Shown piece by piece: positions 25,351 through 34,559 of a DNA stretch of 64,000 nucleotides. The stretch comes from an uncultured Acetatifactor sp. (lineage in GTDB: Bacteria; Bacillota; Clostridia; Lachnospirales; Lachnospiraceae): positions 242,857-306,856 of the forward strand of contig CAJTPN010000003.1 in the NCBI GenBank assembly GCA_910578185.1, in the 5' to 3' direction. The notes beneath the pieces were generated by a model. That model saw only the letters and a program-made list of their open reading frames with translations, was not told the origin of the DNA and ran no database searches. The translations under genes were made by a program, and so were the position numbers. How positions within the stretch are numbered: position 1 is the first letter of the stretch; the number at the start of each line of letters is the position of its first letter.

Positions 25351-25614
25351 TTATTTCTCTTCCAGGATATATTTTAACATCCTGAAAGCAGAAGACTTTT
25401 TGGCTTCTCGCTTTGATGAAGACTTAGCAAAAAGCCTTCTCGCTTCTTCATCTATACAGCATTCACATCCCCAAACAGAATTCCCATTTTTATCATATTC
25501 CTGACAAAAATGATATGTTGGAATTGAAAAATAACCACGTCTTGCCAGAATTTCTAATTGATTAATGGCTTCCGCTTTGTTTGGATTTGGGATTTCGTCT
25601 TTCATAAAATTCAT
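25351..25614 (-). CDS. Small double-stranded-RNA-binding-domain protein, probably 5'-truncated
   Basis: An 87-residue product that is almost entirely a dsRNA-binding fold: INQLEILARRG (helix 1), a short beta region with TYHFCQEY, and SSKREAKKSSAFRMLKYI (helix 2 with the KxxAK-type RNA contact). Upstream, the same frame stays open for about 16 codons without a start, and similar text continues in another frame (GGIDDRDLALN), so it may be the tail of a larger gene with a frameshift. The ATG at 25614 has only a weak binding site. A stand-alone dsRBD is unusual in bacteria. Confidence 0.55.
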   Translation of the reverse strand: MNFMKDEIPNPNKAEAINQLEILARRGYFSIPTYHFCQEYDKNGNSVWGCECCIDEEARRLFAKSSSKREAKKSSAFRMLKYILEEK

Positions 25615-25700
25615 CAGGTTATTCTTTTCCAGGAACCAAGAAAGAGCACATTTAAAGCCAAATCACGGTCATCGATCCCACCATTAGCTCTGCTGTGAAC

Positions 25701-26624
25701 TTAAATGGTTTCATTCAATATGTCAGCCGCTCTCCTCTCCCACACTTCTGCCTGCTTTAAGAGCTCTGCCATCGCTTCCCTGTTCTCTTGAGCCGACATG
25801 TTCAGGGACTTTTTCATCTCGAAGGCTTTCTGCCAGTTTTCGTAAACGGACATATAAAGCACAGCCAGCTCTTGTAATCCATGGCCTTCAAAGAATTTCC
25901 ACGCATACCACTTCAGAGGCGCATAAGTTCCCAGAAAATACTCCAGATTCCAGGAAGACCCCAGCTTCGTATCCTCACCCTCCAGATGCTTTATCAATGC
26001 GGAATAGGCTTCCAGTCCGCTGGCATTTTCGCCCCATTCATTTCCCTGCAGATGATTTATGACGATTTTCAAAGTGCCATTTAGAATATCTTCCCATGAC
26101 TTTTCTGCCTTTCCCACAATCGTCAGCACATTCAGGATCGGAAGTTCCCTCCTGCCCAGCTGGGCATATTCCATCTCTCCCTCCTGCCCAGTGATTGGCA
26201 GCACCGCAAATCTCTCTGCTTCATCATCATAACCAATAATCACCCCCCATTCGCAAACGCCGATATCCCAGCTTATGGCAGGTATACCATTGTCTATGCT
26301 CTGTCTGATCATATCAATAGCCTCCAGACGCCTCTTTTCCTCAATATCATCCTGCCCCCAGAGCCTTTCGATATAATTGCAGCATATGCCGCCGTTCTCC
26401 AGACCGCTTTTTTGCAGCTTAAACTGCCATGTGCTAGTGGCACTGGGGCAAAGATCCGGTGACACCCACATACGGAATGCAAACCCACTGGTTGCCACAA
26501 TATCCTCCGCCATATCCGAAAAGGGACTGTTTTTCACTGCGCAGCACAGGGCTTTTGCAAATGAAAACAAGTAGCCTGTGGAGTCAAAGACTCCCTCCCA
26601 TGTAATGTCAAGTTTCTTCATCAT
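25701..26624 (-). CDS. BtrH-like / C39-fold domain protein
   Basis: A 307-residue protein whose N-terminal 160 residues suggest a papain-like BtrH_N/C39 fold: a Cys-rich ALCCAVKNS segment, later NGIPAISWDIGVCEWGVIIGYDD where the GYDD strand is typical of these proteins. The C-terminal half is helical (about residues 215-300). The family includes enzymes that transfer amino acids and also uncharacterised signalling proteins. The stop is 86 bp ahead of the dsRNA-binding gene. No transmembrane segment is seen. Function is unknown. Confidence 0.55.
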   Translation of the reverse strand: MMKKLDITWEGVFDSTGYLFSFAKALCCAVKNSPFSDMAEDIVATSGFAFRMWVSPDLCPSATSTWQFKLQKSGLENGGICCNYIERLWGQDDIEEKRRLEAIDMIRQSIDNGIPAISWDIGVCEWGVIIGYDDEAERFAVLPITGQEGEMEYAQLGRRELPILNVLTIVGKAEKSWEDILNGTLKIVINHLQGNEWGENASGLEAYSALIKHLEGEDTKLGSSWNLEYFLGTYAPLKWYAWKFFEGHGLQELAVLYMSVYENWQKAFEMKKSLNMSAQENREAMAELLKQAEVWERRAADILNETI

Positions 26625-27044
26625 ATTGTTTTCCTCCTGTATAATGATGCTCTATCGTTTTTTATTTTGTCTCTCCGGATAGCCCCTTGGCATTATACTT
26701 ATTCCAAAAATTTGTCACATCCTTCTCATTTCATTTGTACACTGTCAAGGAAAAGACTGAACCTCCACAAGTGAAACCTTTCATACAATTTCAAACTATT
26801 CCGTGTCTCCTTGTACTCTGTGAGCAGAATATGGTGCTCCATCTTAAATGCCCTCAGAAAATTCTCCTGGAAATTGAACCCATACTGGAACGCAATGGGC
26901 GATATGTATTGATTTCCCTCAGGGCAGAAATGATAAAAGAGGGCAAATCAAATCGTACCACGACCTGATTTGCGCCTGTCCCTTTGCATTTTTCCGGGAA
27001 GTGTTTCCTCTCAAAACAGCAGTTTCCGCACCCGGCAGCAGAGA
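26625..27044. other. 420-bp gap without a supported gene
   Basis: A 93-codon plus-strand frame (26687-26968) is present but has no ribosome binding site, atypical composition and no recognised similarity. I see no terminator or repeat. Confidence 0.4.
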
Positions 27045-27767
27045 TTACATTTTTCCTCCGCTTTCATATGTTTTGATAGCCGCTTCTATCCGCCCTTTCA
27101 CCATCTCGGCAATCTCGTTAGTCTTTAATCCCCCGTATTCCTCATAGCGAATCGGCTTTAAATAAATCAGCTTTACTTTCACAGGCGCAATGGACTTTTC
27201 ATCAAATGGTTTAAAGGAATCTATCAACGCGCAGGGCACTATGGGACATCTGGCCTTAACGGCACTTTTAAAAGTCCCACCCTTAAAAGGAAGCAATTCA
27301 TTCCCTCTGCGGCTCCTGGTGCCTTCCGCAAAGATCAGAAAATTCCGTCCCTTCTTTACCTCTTCTGTCATCTGGTTGATCACCTGAAGGGATTGTTTCA
27401 GGTCTTCCCGGTCGATGGGAATGGCCTTCAAGGCCGCCACCACCTGTTTCAACAAAATGATATTGCATGCCTCCTTCTTGATCACAAACGAAAAAGGAAC
27501 CGGACAGGAGTCCAGAAAGACAAGCACATCAAACAGCCCCTGGTGATTTGGAAAAAAGATAAAACCGTTTTCTTTCGGTATATTTTCCAGACCATATGCC
27601 TCTATGCCCACCCTTCCGGCCCTATTTGCCGCCTTTGTAACCTTTTTGACGCATGCATAGGACTCCTCAAGACTGTATTCTTTCTTCTTTCCGCATTTCC
27701 AGATACAATATAAATAATACGGTGCTTTCAGAAACAATCTAAGCACCATCATAAATATACGCCTCAT
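27045..27767 (-). CDS. plsC: 1-acyl-sn-glycerol-3-phosphate acyltransferase
   Basis: A 240-residue membrane-associated acyltransferase with the PlsC motifs NHQGLFD at residues 74-80 (HX4D catalytic motif) and EGTRSRRG near residue 149. It acylates lysophosphatidic acid in phospholipid synthesis. A hydrophobic N-terminus could anchor it. The start at 27767 follows an AAAGGAC site. It is the last gene of the long minus-strand run, 60 bp after the cytidylyltransferase. Confidence 0.92.
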   Translation of the reverse strand: MRRIFMMVLRLFLKAPYYLYCIWKCGKKKEYSLEESYACVKKVTKAANRAGRVGIEAYGLENIPKENGFIFFPNHQGLFDVLVFLDSCPVPFSFVIKKEACNIILLKQVVAALKAIPIDREDLKQSLQVINQMTEEVKKGRNFLIFAEGTRSRRGNELLPFKGGTFKSAVKARCPIVPCALIDSFKPFDEKSIAPVKVKLIYLKPIRYEEYGGLKTNEIAEMVKGRIEAAIKTYESGGKM

Positions 27768-27830
27768 AGCTTTTTGTCCTTTTACAGAAAAGATTTCTGT
27801 AAAAAGCATAACCCAATATGAGTCTCGTTG

Positions 27831-28574
27831 TCAAGTGCCATATCTTCTTACCACTATTTCTTGAAACTTCTCCAGATCAGCCTCCGTAGTGATCTTAAAG
27901 TTTCCCTCTTCCCCAGGAATCATGACCATGTCCATACCCGCCATCACCGCAGGCTCCGTAGAACCGTTGATTTTCATTATCTCCTCCGGCAACAGCCGCC
28001 TGTTGGCCTCATAATATTTTCCCAATCGAAATACCTCCGGTGCCTGTCCGGCATAAATACTGCTCCTATCCAAAAGGGATGTAATCTGTTTTCCCTCCCC
28101 ACTGAAATATAAGGTATCCTTCACCGGCAGCACCGGGATTGTACCGTCATGTCCCTCTGCGGCGTTAAACACTTCCGTGACCAGGCTGGCAGAAACCATG
28201 GGACGGGCGCCGTCATGAACCAACACATAATCGTCCCCTGACGCAAATTTCCGTATTTCTTCCAGACCATTCAGAATCGAAAGCTGCCTGTTTATCCCCG
28301 GCAGCGAAAACCCCCTAAATTTCTGCCATCCACCCGCAAAATCCCTCTCTCCATTGCCATCCTCTGCCCCCATAGCATCATGAATCCAATCAACGATCGC
28401 CCCCTGCCATTCATATGCCGCCACAATCCATAACACATCAATGGCGGGATGGGCCGCAAGGGTCGCCAGCGAATACAAAAGCACAGGCTTGCCCCCTACC
28501 TTTATATATTGTTTGGGGATGGGCCCCCCCAGCCTTGTCCCGGTGCCGCCTGACAAAATAAGTGCGATCTTCAT
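27831..28574 (-). CDS. IspD/TarI-family cytidylyltransferase
   Basis: A 247-residue nucleotidyltransferase with the CTP-binding loop ILSGGTGTRLGGPIPKQY at the N-terminus (a GGxGxR-type loop followed by PKQ), VHDGARPMV in the middle and an ITTEADLE C-terminal segment. The family contains both IspD (methylerythritol phosphate pathway) and TarI (ribitol-phosphate) enzymes. Downstream of glycan genes and near a pentulose-epimerase-like gene, a polyol-phosphate substrate is as likely as methylerythritol phosphate; sequence alone does not decide. Normal length. Confidence 0.85.
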   Translation of the reverse strand: MKIALILSGGTGTRLGGPIPKQYIKVGGKPVLLYSLATLAAHPAIDVLWIVAAYEWQGAIVDWIHDAMGAEDGNGERDFAGGWQKFRGFSLPGINRQLSILNGLEEIRKFASGDDYVLVHDGARPMVSASLVTEVFNAAEGHDGTIPVLPVKDTLYFSGEGKQITSLLDRSSIYAGQAPEVFRLGKYYEANRRLLPEEIMKINGSTEPAVMAGMDMVMIPGEEGNFKITTEADLEKFQEIVVRRYGT

Positions 28575-28768
28575 TCTCCTGCTCTCCTGTCGTTTTTTCT
28601 GCTATCAACACGCCAAATGGCTTAAAGCCAACTGAAGGCTTTGACTTGCTTCGGAGAACATCTCCATGAAAGGACGCAAACCCCAATCAGAGAAGCGCAC
28701 ACTTCATAACGCTTCCCCAATCGGGGCATCACAAGTCAATGTGCCGTTTTCGGCAATTATCACAGTTC

Positions 28769-29431
28769 CTAAAACTTCAGTTCTCTGATATTCTGCAGAG
28801 TCTCTCCGTAAAGTTGTTTTTTTCCAAACAAAAGCGTAGTGCCAAGCACAAACCCCCTGACGCCCTTTGGCGCAAATTCCAGAATCTTTTCCGCGCTGCA
28901 TGCACCGTCCCAATAGATCTCAAAGTCCATATCTTCTTTTAATGCCAGCAGCTTTGTAATCTTCTTTCCCACATACGGCAGATACATCTGACCCGCATTT
29001 CCCGGATTCACGGACATCACCAGCACTTTCTTCACAATCCGAAGCATCTCCATAATGGTTTCCACCGAGGTACCCGGATTCACCGCTATCCCAGGGGTCA
29101 TCCCTGCATTGATAATCGCCTGTAAGGTGGTGGACGGATGGTACTCCGCTTCCGGGTGGATATAAACCGTATCGCACTGTCTCAGATTCTTTAGAAACAA
29201 CCCAATATTGTTGCTGGGATGCTCTATCATTAAATGTACATCCAACGGCTTGGACGTAGCGTTGGCAATATACCGCATATCGTTTAAGGACATGGCAAAG
29301 TTGGGCACATAGCGCCCATCCATAATGTCTATGTGGAAGGAATCTATACCCCCCGCCTCCAGATCCTTTACCTCCTGCTCCAGATTGCCATAATTGGCGC
29401 ACATCATGGAAGCCATTAAATCAAATTGCAT
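28769..29431 (-). CDS. Ribulose-phosphate 3-epimerase family protein
   Basis: A 220-residue TIM barrel with HIDIMDGRYVPNFA near residue 32, HLMIEHP, VNPGTSVE and VMSVNPGNAGQ, all typical of ribulose-/allulose-phosphate 3-epimerases. The ending YWDGACSAEKI carries the second catalytic Asp. The start at 29431 follows a GAGGAG site; the frame extends 29 codons upstream. A separate housekeeping rpe could exist elsewhere, so a role in making a rarer sugar phosphate for the glycan cluster is possible. The 194-bp region 28575-28768 downstream holds two small hairpins and no gene. Confidence 0.85.
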   Translation of the reverse strand: MQFDLMASMMCANYGNLEQEVKDLEAGGIDSFHIDIMDGRYVPNFAMSLNDMRYIANATSKPLDVHLMIEHPSNNIGLFLKNLRQCDTVYIHPEAEYHPSTTLQAIINAGMTPGIAVNPGTSVETIMEMLRIVKKVLVMSVNPGNAGQMYLPYVGKKITKLLALKEDMDFEIYWDGACSAEKILEFAPKGVRGFVLGTTLLFGKKQLYGETLQNIRELKF

Positions 29432-29620
29432 TCTCCCGTCTCCTCTCGCATTATAAAAATAGATACATATACCATATAAGGCCAGTTTTTCATCCGCATG
29501 AACTTCAACCGCTGCCAAAAATCTTTTCTCTCAAGGCTGGCCTGAAAATTGTTTTCCTCATAAACTGCATCCTATTTGAGGAAACACAGTTCTTGGATGC
29601 CTCATAATCCTTCCCTCTAT

Positions 29621-29649
29621 CTTATACCATATTGTATGGAGAAAAGCAA
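29621..29649 (-). promoter_or_regulatory. Promoter of the epimerase-cytidylyltransferase unit
   Basis: On the minus strand TTGCTT and TATAAG are separated by 17 bases, about 190 bp ahead of the epimerase start. This divides the downstream unit from the long glycan operon. The rest of 29432-29697 shows no gene. Confidence 0.5.
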
Positions 29650-29697
29650 TCTCTGTCCTGAAAATTGCAAAGTCAATAGTTTAACTTTGAACTGTTA

Positions 29698-30636
29698 CTA
29701 AGTTCTTTTGATTTCTCCTGCAAAATAAGTTCCGATTTCTGCGATAAATCTCAGCACATCCCGCTTCATCACCTCCGGAAACGCAGTCAGTACCGGCGCA
29801 GTCTCAAAGCTTAACACTCTGTCAAAATGGATCCTCCTCAATCCCCTTACAAACCCCTCCCAGTCCGTAGACGACTTATTTTCACGGCTGCGAGCAAAGG
29901 TAAATGGAATCTGATGTAAGTCTCCAATTCCATCGTTATCGTGAATATGCAGTACTTTTAACCTGTCCCCAAGCGTGACAATGAAATCTTCAAAATCACA
30001 CCCCACAAGATTTGCATGCCCCGTGTCAAAGCAAAACCCCAGTACTTCCTTTCCAAATTTATCGTTTACAGCATCAATGCGTTCCGCCGCCTTTCGCGCA
30101 TCACAGCAGGGGCCTTCCACAATATGTCCTCCGATGGATGTATAGAGATTTTCAATACAAATACAAATGCCAAATTCTCTGGCCATGGGGGCAAGGGATT
30201 CCAGAAATCCCAAAGTCTTCTCCCACTCTGCCGCCTCAGACCCAAGATAATGCGAAAGCTTAAATCCATGCACCACAATATACGGACATTCCAGAAATGC
30301 ACAAATCTCCATGCACTTTGGCGCCACTGCCCGCAAAAGGTAATCATTTAGTTCCCTGGTGGCACCTGGCACATAGTTTGGATACGGCATGTGCATCTGG
30401 CTGATTCTGATGCCGGCTGCCCGGGCCGCTTCCTTTTTGGGTGCAAAAAACTCCCGAAGCGCCTCTACCGACTGATCAAAAAAGGGATTCACTTCCCCAC
30501 CATACAATCCGTGGCTCTTAAGATATTCATTCAGGCTGAAATCGCAACAGGAAAAACCAGCCTGCTTCAGCATCATAAACCCTTCCAGGGGCGCCTTATC
30601 CCCGACGATATTTTTAGTCTGAACCCCTATTTCCAT
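29698..30636 (-). CDS. Sugar phosphate isomerase/epimerase-like TIM barrel
   Basis: A 312-residue AP-endonuclease-2-type barrel: VHGFKLSHYL, ICIENLYT, LGFCFDTGHANLVG and KVLHIHDNDG with metal-binding Glu, Asp and His residues in the expected strands. These proteins isomerise or epimerise sugars, often keto sugars or inositol derivatives. It ends the minus-strand glycan operon and is 45 bp downstream of a two-domain homologue, suggesting a paired step on a rare sugar. Confidence 0.8.
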   Translation of the reverse strand: MEIGVQTKNIVGDKAPLEGFMMLKQAGFSCCDFSLNEYLKSHGLYGGEVNPFFDQSVEALREFFAPKKEAARAAGIRISQMHMPYPNYVPGATRELNDYLLRAVAPKCMEICAFLECPYIVVHGFKLSHYLGSEAAEWEKTLGFLESLAPMAREFGICICIENLYTSIGGHIVEGPCCDARKAAERIDAVNDKFGKEVLGFCFDTGHANLVGCDFEDFIVTLGDRLKVLHIHDNDGIGDLHQIPFTFARSRENKSSTDWEGFVRGLRRIHFDRVLSFETAPVLTAFPEVMKRDVLRFIAEIGTYFAGEIKRT

Positions 30637-30681
30637 GATCTTGTCACCTCGCTTAATCCATAAACAAACTTTACCGCACCT

Positions 30682-31959
30682 TTAACCCCGCGCATTATCC
30701 CCGGCTCTTTTCAACCTGTCAAAATAAAAAGAAGGCATATATTCATCGTTAAAATACCCAATCTTATCAACCCCCATGGAGCGCAGCTGTTCCTCTATCT
30801 CACGATAAAAAATATTGCATATAATAACGCCGCAGTTTTCCGGCAATTCCTTCAACGCCTCCGGGGATTTCACAGCCAGTCCCTCAAACTCCGTATCCCA
30901 AAGTTTGGGATTGTTGTCACAGGTAAACAGCGGCGGATACCTATCCCCATAGCACTTCATATAGTTGCGGCACATATTCCCCGCCCCAAAAAGGACCACT
31001 CTTTCGTATTTTTTTAAATCCTGCTCGATCTGTATCTGCATGGCAAAATAGTCCAAAAGCTCCTTGTACAAAGGGACAAGGCAGGGCTGCAGAAGCGGTG
31101 AAAAAGCCACCGTAGTATCAACCGTTTCCAAAATCAGATAACCGTCATATTCAATTTCCCGAAGCCCTCTGATCACGCCAAGCCAATCCAGTACGGACCT
31201 GCGATCAGCCACAGCCGTAAACGGGAGAAGCCTTGTCATTTCCTTTCCATTGTTTTCCGTGAGAATAACCGCCTGGATTCTTTTACCCAATACGGTTACC
31301 ACATCTTGAATATTCTGTCCGCAAAGATTACAATTCCCCACATCCAGGCAGAAGCCAAATCGCTCCTCCCCAGCCTCTTTGTTCAGTGTATCAATCCATT
31401 TGGAAGCTTCGGTTCCATCACAGCATATCCCTCGCACCAGATGTCCGTTCTGATTCCGGCACTGATTGATCAGAAGTATTTTCGTATCCTTCTTATGACA
31501 AGCGGATGCCAGCGCCAGATAAAAATCCCGATTTGCCTCCCATTCCTTCCCCCGCTCTACACTGACACATAAGGGCTGTACAATTATATTCTCACATCCG
31601 ATTTTCTCACAAACCCTGATGCAGTCCATGGCAATACGCAAAATCAAATAATTCCATTCCTCATACTGAGGCGGCCGTATCCCTTTTGACCGGATGTCCA
31701 CAAAGGGCAGCCTGGCAATGGTGGACAGGAATCCCAACTCAGCAAACTGTTCCATTGCCGTTTCAAATGATTCTCTAGTCGTCTCAGGAGTCCAGTCCGA
31801 TTTCTTCTGCTGTCTGTGACCCATTATCCACTCATAGGACACAAACAGGCCAAAGTCAAACATTACCTCTAAAATCCCCGCCGCCTTCAGCTGCCGGATG
31901 CTTTGCGCCGGCTTTTCCGGATTCATGATTACCCCTGCCATCGCAGATACTTTTTTCAT
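30682..31959 (-). CDS. TIM-barrel sugar isomerase fused to a C-terminal GxG Rossmann-like domain
   Basis: A 425-residue protein. Residues 1 to about 310 form a sugar-phosphate isomerase barrel related to the downstream gene (CENIIVQPL, FGFCLDVGNCNLCG, DGYLILETVDT). Residues about 318-405 are the recurrent domain of this locus: VVLFGAGNM, then TCDNNPKLW, then VIICNIF and QLRSMGV. Fusion suggests that the isomerase is recruited to the same partner as the glycosyltransferases. The start follows a GAGGTG site. The substrate is unknown. Confidence 0.75.
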   Translation of the reverse strand: MKKVSAMAGVIMNPEKPAQSIRQLKAAGILEVMFDFGLFVSYEWIMGHRQQKKSDWTPETTRESFETAMEQFAELGFLSTIARLPFVDIRSKGIRPPQYEEWNYLILRIAMDCIRVCEKIGCENIIVQPLCVSVERGKEWEANRDFYLALASACHKKDTKILLINQCRNQNGHLVRGICCDGTEASKWIDTLNKEAGEERFGFCLDVGNCNLCGQNIQDVVTVLGKRIQAVILTENNGKEMTRLLPFTAVADRRSVLDWLGVIRGLREIEYDGYLILETVDTTVAFSPLLQPCLVPLYKELLDYFAMQIQIEQDLKKYERVVLFGAGNMCRNYMKCYGDRYPPLFTCDNNPKLWDTEFEGLAVKSPEALKELPENCGVIICNIFYREIEEQLRSMGVDKIGYFNDEYMPSFYFDRLKRAGDNARG

Positions 31960-31981
31960 TTATGCACCTCGTTTTCAGGGT

Positions 31982-34477
31982 TCACACGGAACCCGTTTCA
32001 TGCTTGAGAATTTCCTTCAACTGTGTGGTACTGATCCCTTTCGTGTAGGGAAAAAATACAAGATCCGCCCCATGCTTCTGCAGAAAGTCTCTTTTGGCCA
32101 TCCATTTGGGATCATCCGCATAATCGCTTCCCGAAAACTGCACATCAAACCGATACCTGCGGTATGCCTGATCCGTATCTCCCTGATCCAACGGTATTTC
32201 CACCACCTCATCCACATACCTGCAGGCACCTACAATGGCGACACGCTCCTCAAACAGAATCTGCGGATTTGACTTCTTATGTCTTCTTACACCTTCGTCC
32301 GTGACAACTCCTACAATCAAATAATTGCACTGTTCCTTGGCACGCCTGAGCAGATTTAAATGCCCTATGTGAAACAGGTCAAAAACCCCTGCCACATATC
32401 CTATATTGTACTTTTTACTTTTCTCTGCATTAGTACCTTCTACAGGCAGTACCGCTTCCCGGCCTTGCTCCCATTCCGTCATGCACTGTCTCTGTTCGGG
32501 CGATTTCTCCTGCCGCAGCAACTCAGCGGTCACCTTTCCCTGCCCTCTCATGATATCCTGATAATTTACTCCCGGATCGTACACGCTGATATTAGGAATT
32601 TTCATCTGGCGCAGCTGCTTTAATACCGGAAGATAATTTCTGATACAGATGATCACCTTATACTCCGCCGGATTCATCTCCCTTAAAGCCTCGGGAGCAA
32701 GCACCGGCAAACCCTCCGTCTCTGTCCCCCAACGACTTTCGTCATTATCCAGATACCCGCTCACAGGATACATTTTTCCATATTTATCCCGAAACCGCTT
32801 TGCATATCTTCCGGAACCAAACAGATAAAGCCTGCGCCCTTTGGCATGGTGAAAAATATCCTTAAAAATCATGGGATATTCTTCCTCAGAGTAATTCATC
32901 CGCTTGCGGTTCTCCTGGATTATTCCCATCTCTCTTCTGCCCTCCTTAAAATAATCCGAGAGCCCGTCGTCATCCCTGAGAACATTTAAGAAACAGGAAA
33001 TAAACTTTTGAAATAATCCCATATGTTCTGACAATCCATACCGCTCAAAAAGCTCATTTCTTGGCAGAATCATGTCAAGCTGGTCATTAAATTTATAGAT
33101 AAATTCAATGGTTCTAAGTAAAATCGCCTTGGCCGGCACATTCTCCAGGAATAATTCCTGATCATAAAATACAAAAGCTTCCTGGCTGTAAAAGCAATTT
33201 AAGGAAACCAAGTCAAGATAGCCCCGCTTTAATATAACGCCTAATTCCTCCTGCTCCCCCTTGGAACCAAACGCAATTTTCCTCCATTTATCCCTGTTAG
33301 GATCGTCCGCTTTCCGCCTCTCCCATCCCGGCTCGAACTGCTCCCAGTTTACTTCACACACATTGGCATGTTCCGAAGAATTCAGGATGATATTCCAAAA
33401 TAAATCCAGCCGGTTTAAAAACGCCTTCTTATCACTCCGTAACAAATCCCTGAAATAATCGTTTGCGGGGATTCCGGCTATGTACGGCATCACAAAAACA
33501 TCTCCCTTGAGTTGGGCATCAATCATCCTGACTCCATGGGCAGACAAATATTCATTATTCTCAAAAAGACTGCGGAGTTTCCTGTCGCCCGCACGATACA
33601 GCGCTCGTTTCTCCACAAGACCGTCACTGCGCAGTATGGTAGCCATTGCATTTTCAGGCCCCCGCTCACCGGAAAGCGTAATCTGATTCACCGGAGAAAA
33701 AGCGGCGTCAAGCGGGCACTCAATCAGAAAACCATTTGCCATGCCGTGAAGCAGACCGTTTTCCATCAGGGCCGGATACAGTTCCTCTTCACACAAAAAC
33801 ACGGTATCCGGATTGTTATATTCCGGAAAAACTCTGATATCAAGCGCTTCATTCGGCTTATAATCCTCTGCAAGCAGCAACTGGGGATTGGAAATTCTGG
33901 GGAACACAGAAAAAAAACGGTGCTGCCAGAAACCGGCCTCTTCCAATAGTTTCACAAGCTCTGCTTTGGCATACGCCCTGCCCTCTATGGCTTCACGTTC
34001 CCACGGCAACAAATGCATATAGTTTTCCACACCGTCATAATTTCTTCCGCTAAAAGCATCCTGATCCCCACAAAAATACCGAATTCCCAGACGATTATCG
34101 GCTGACAGCAGCAATTTTCCTGAAGGACTCATCAGGCTGCGAATCCGTTTTAAAAACCAGATTGGATTTTGGGCATACTCAATCACGTCCACAGCTACGA
34201 TCACATCGTAAATTCCATCGGCAGCGCTGTCCCACAACGTGAAGTCATCCAATGTATTGTCTGAAATCACATCGCTTTTTGCGCCATCCAGAACATTTGC
34301 TTCCAGTGCCTCCAACTGCAAGCGGCTTACACATAAGCCTTTCTCCTCCAGCGCCTCCGCTATAAGCCCACTGTTTCCATGCCCTCCCACAATACAAGCC
34401 ACCCTGCTCTCCCCGTGGATCTCATACCATTTTATGATCATACCCGGCAACTCTCTCCGCCTCTGCTCTGCTGTCAT
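31982..34477 (-). CDS. Multidomain protein: methyltransferase-like, unknown middle, GxG domain, TagD-like cytidylyltransferase
   Basis: An 831-residue protein. Residues about 20-190 look like a SAM-dependent methyltransferase fold (IVGGHGNSG, YDVIVAVDVIEY, SPSGKLLLSADN). Residues 200-520 resemble a kinase-like fold distantly (RALYRAGDRK, VMPYIAG) but I cannot confirm it. About 560-645 is the GxG domain (YLFGSGRYA, LDNDESRWG, VIICIRN). About 695-825 is a TagD/glycerol-phosphate cytidylyltransferase (VAGVFDLFHIGHLNLL with HxGH, then KGISTTQL). It could activate a polyol phosphate with CTP. The start at 34477 follows GGAGGG. Confidence 0.8.
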   Translation of the reverse strand: MTAEQRRRELPGMIIKWYEIHGESRVACIVGGHGNSGLIAEALEEKGLCVSRLQLEALEANVLDGAKSDVISDNTLDDFTLWDSAADGIYDVIVAVDVIEYAQNPIWFLKRIRSLMSPSGKLLLSADNRLGIRYFCGDQDAFSGRNYDGVENYMHLLPWEREAIEGRAYAKAELVKLLEEAGFWQHRFFSVFPRISNPQLLLAEDYKPNEALDIRVFPEYNNPDTVFLCEEELYPALMENGLLHGMANGFLIECPLDAAFSPVNQITLSGERGPENAMATILRSDGLVEKRALYRAGDRKLRSLFENNEYLSAHGVRMIDAQLKGDVFVMPYIAGIPANDYFRDLLRSDKKAFLNRLDLFWNIILNSSEHANVCEVNWEQFEPGWERRKADDPNRDKWRKIAFGSKGEQEELGVILKRGYLDLVSLNCFYSQEAFVFYDQELFLENVPAKAILLRTIEFIYKFNDQLDMILPRNELFERYGLSEHMGLFQKFISCFLNVLRDDDGLSDYFKEGRREMGIIQENRKRMNYSEEEYPMIFKDIFHHAKGRRLYLFGSGRYAKRFRDKYGKMYPVSGYLDNDESRWGTETEGLPVLAPEALREMNPAEYKVIICIRNYLPVLKQLRQMKIPNISVYDPGVNYQDIMRGQGKVTAELLRQEKSPEQRQCMTEWEQGREAVLPVEGTNAEKSKKYNIGYVAGVFDLFHIGHLNLLRRAKEQCNYLIVGVVTDEGVRRHKKSNPQILFEERVAIVGACRYVDEVVEIPLDQGDTDQAYRRYRFDVQFSGSDYADDPKWMAKRDFLQKHGADLVFFPYTKGISTTQLKEILKHETGSV

Positions 34478-34559
34478 TTCACACTTCCCTCCACTCAAAT
34501 CCGAATCAGGCATTTCACAGAATCTCTTTGCGAATCTGCCTCCGCTGTAGAAATTCTTC

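Noticed and set aside
26687..26968. 93-codon plus-strand frame in an intergenic gap
   Set aside because: No ribosome binding site, no motif; composition does not resemble neighbouring genes.
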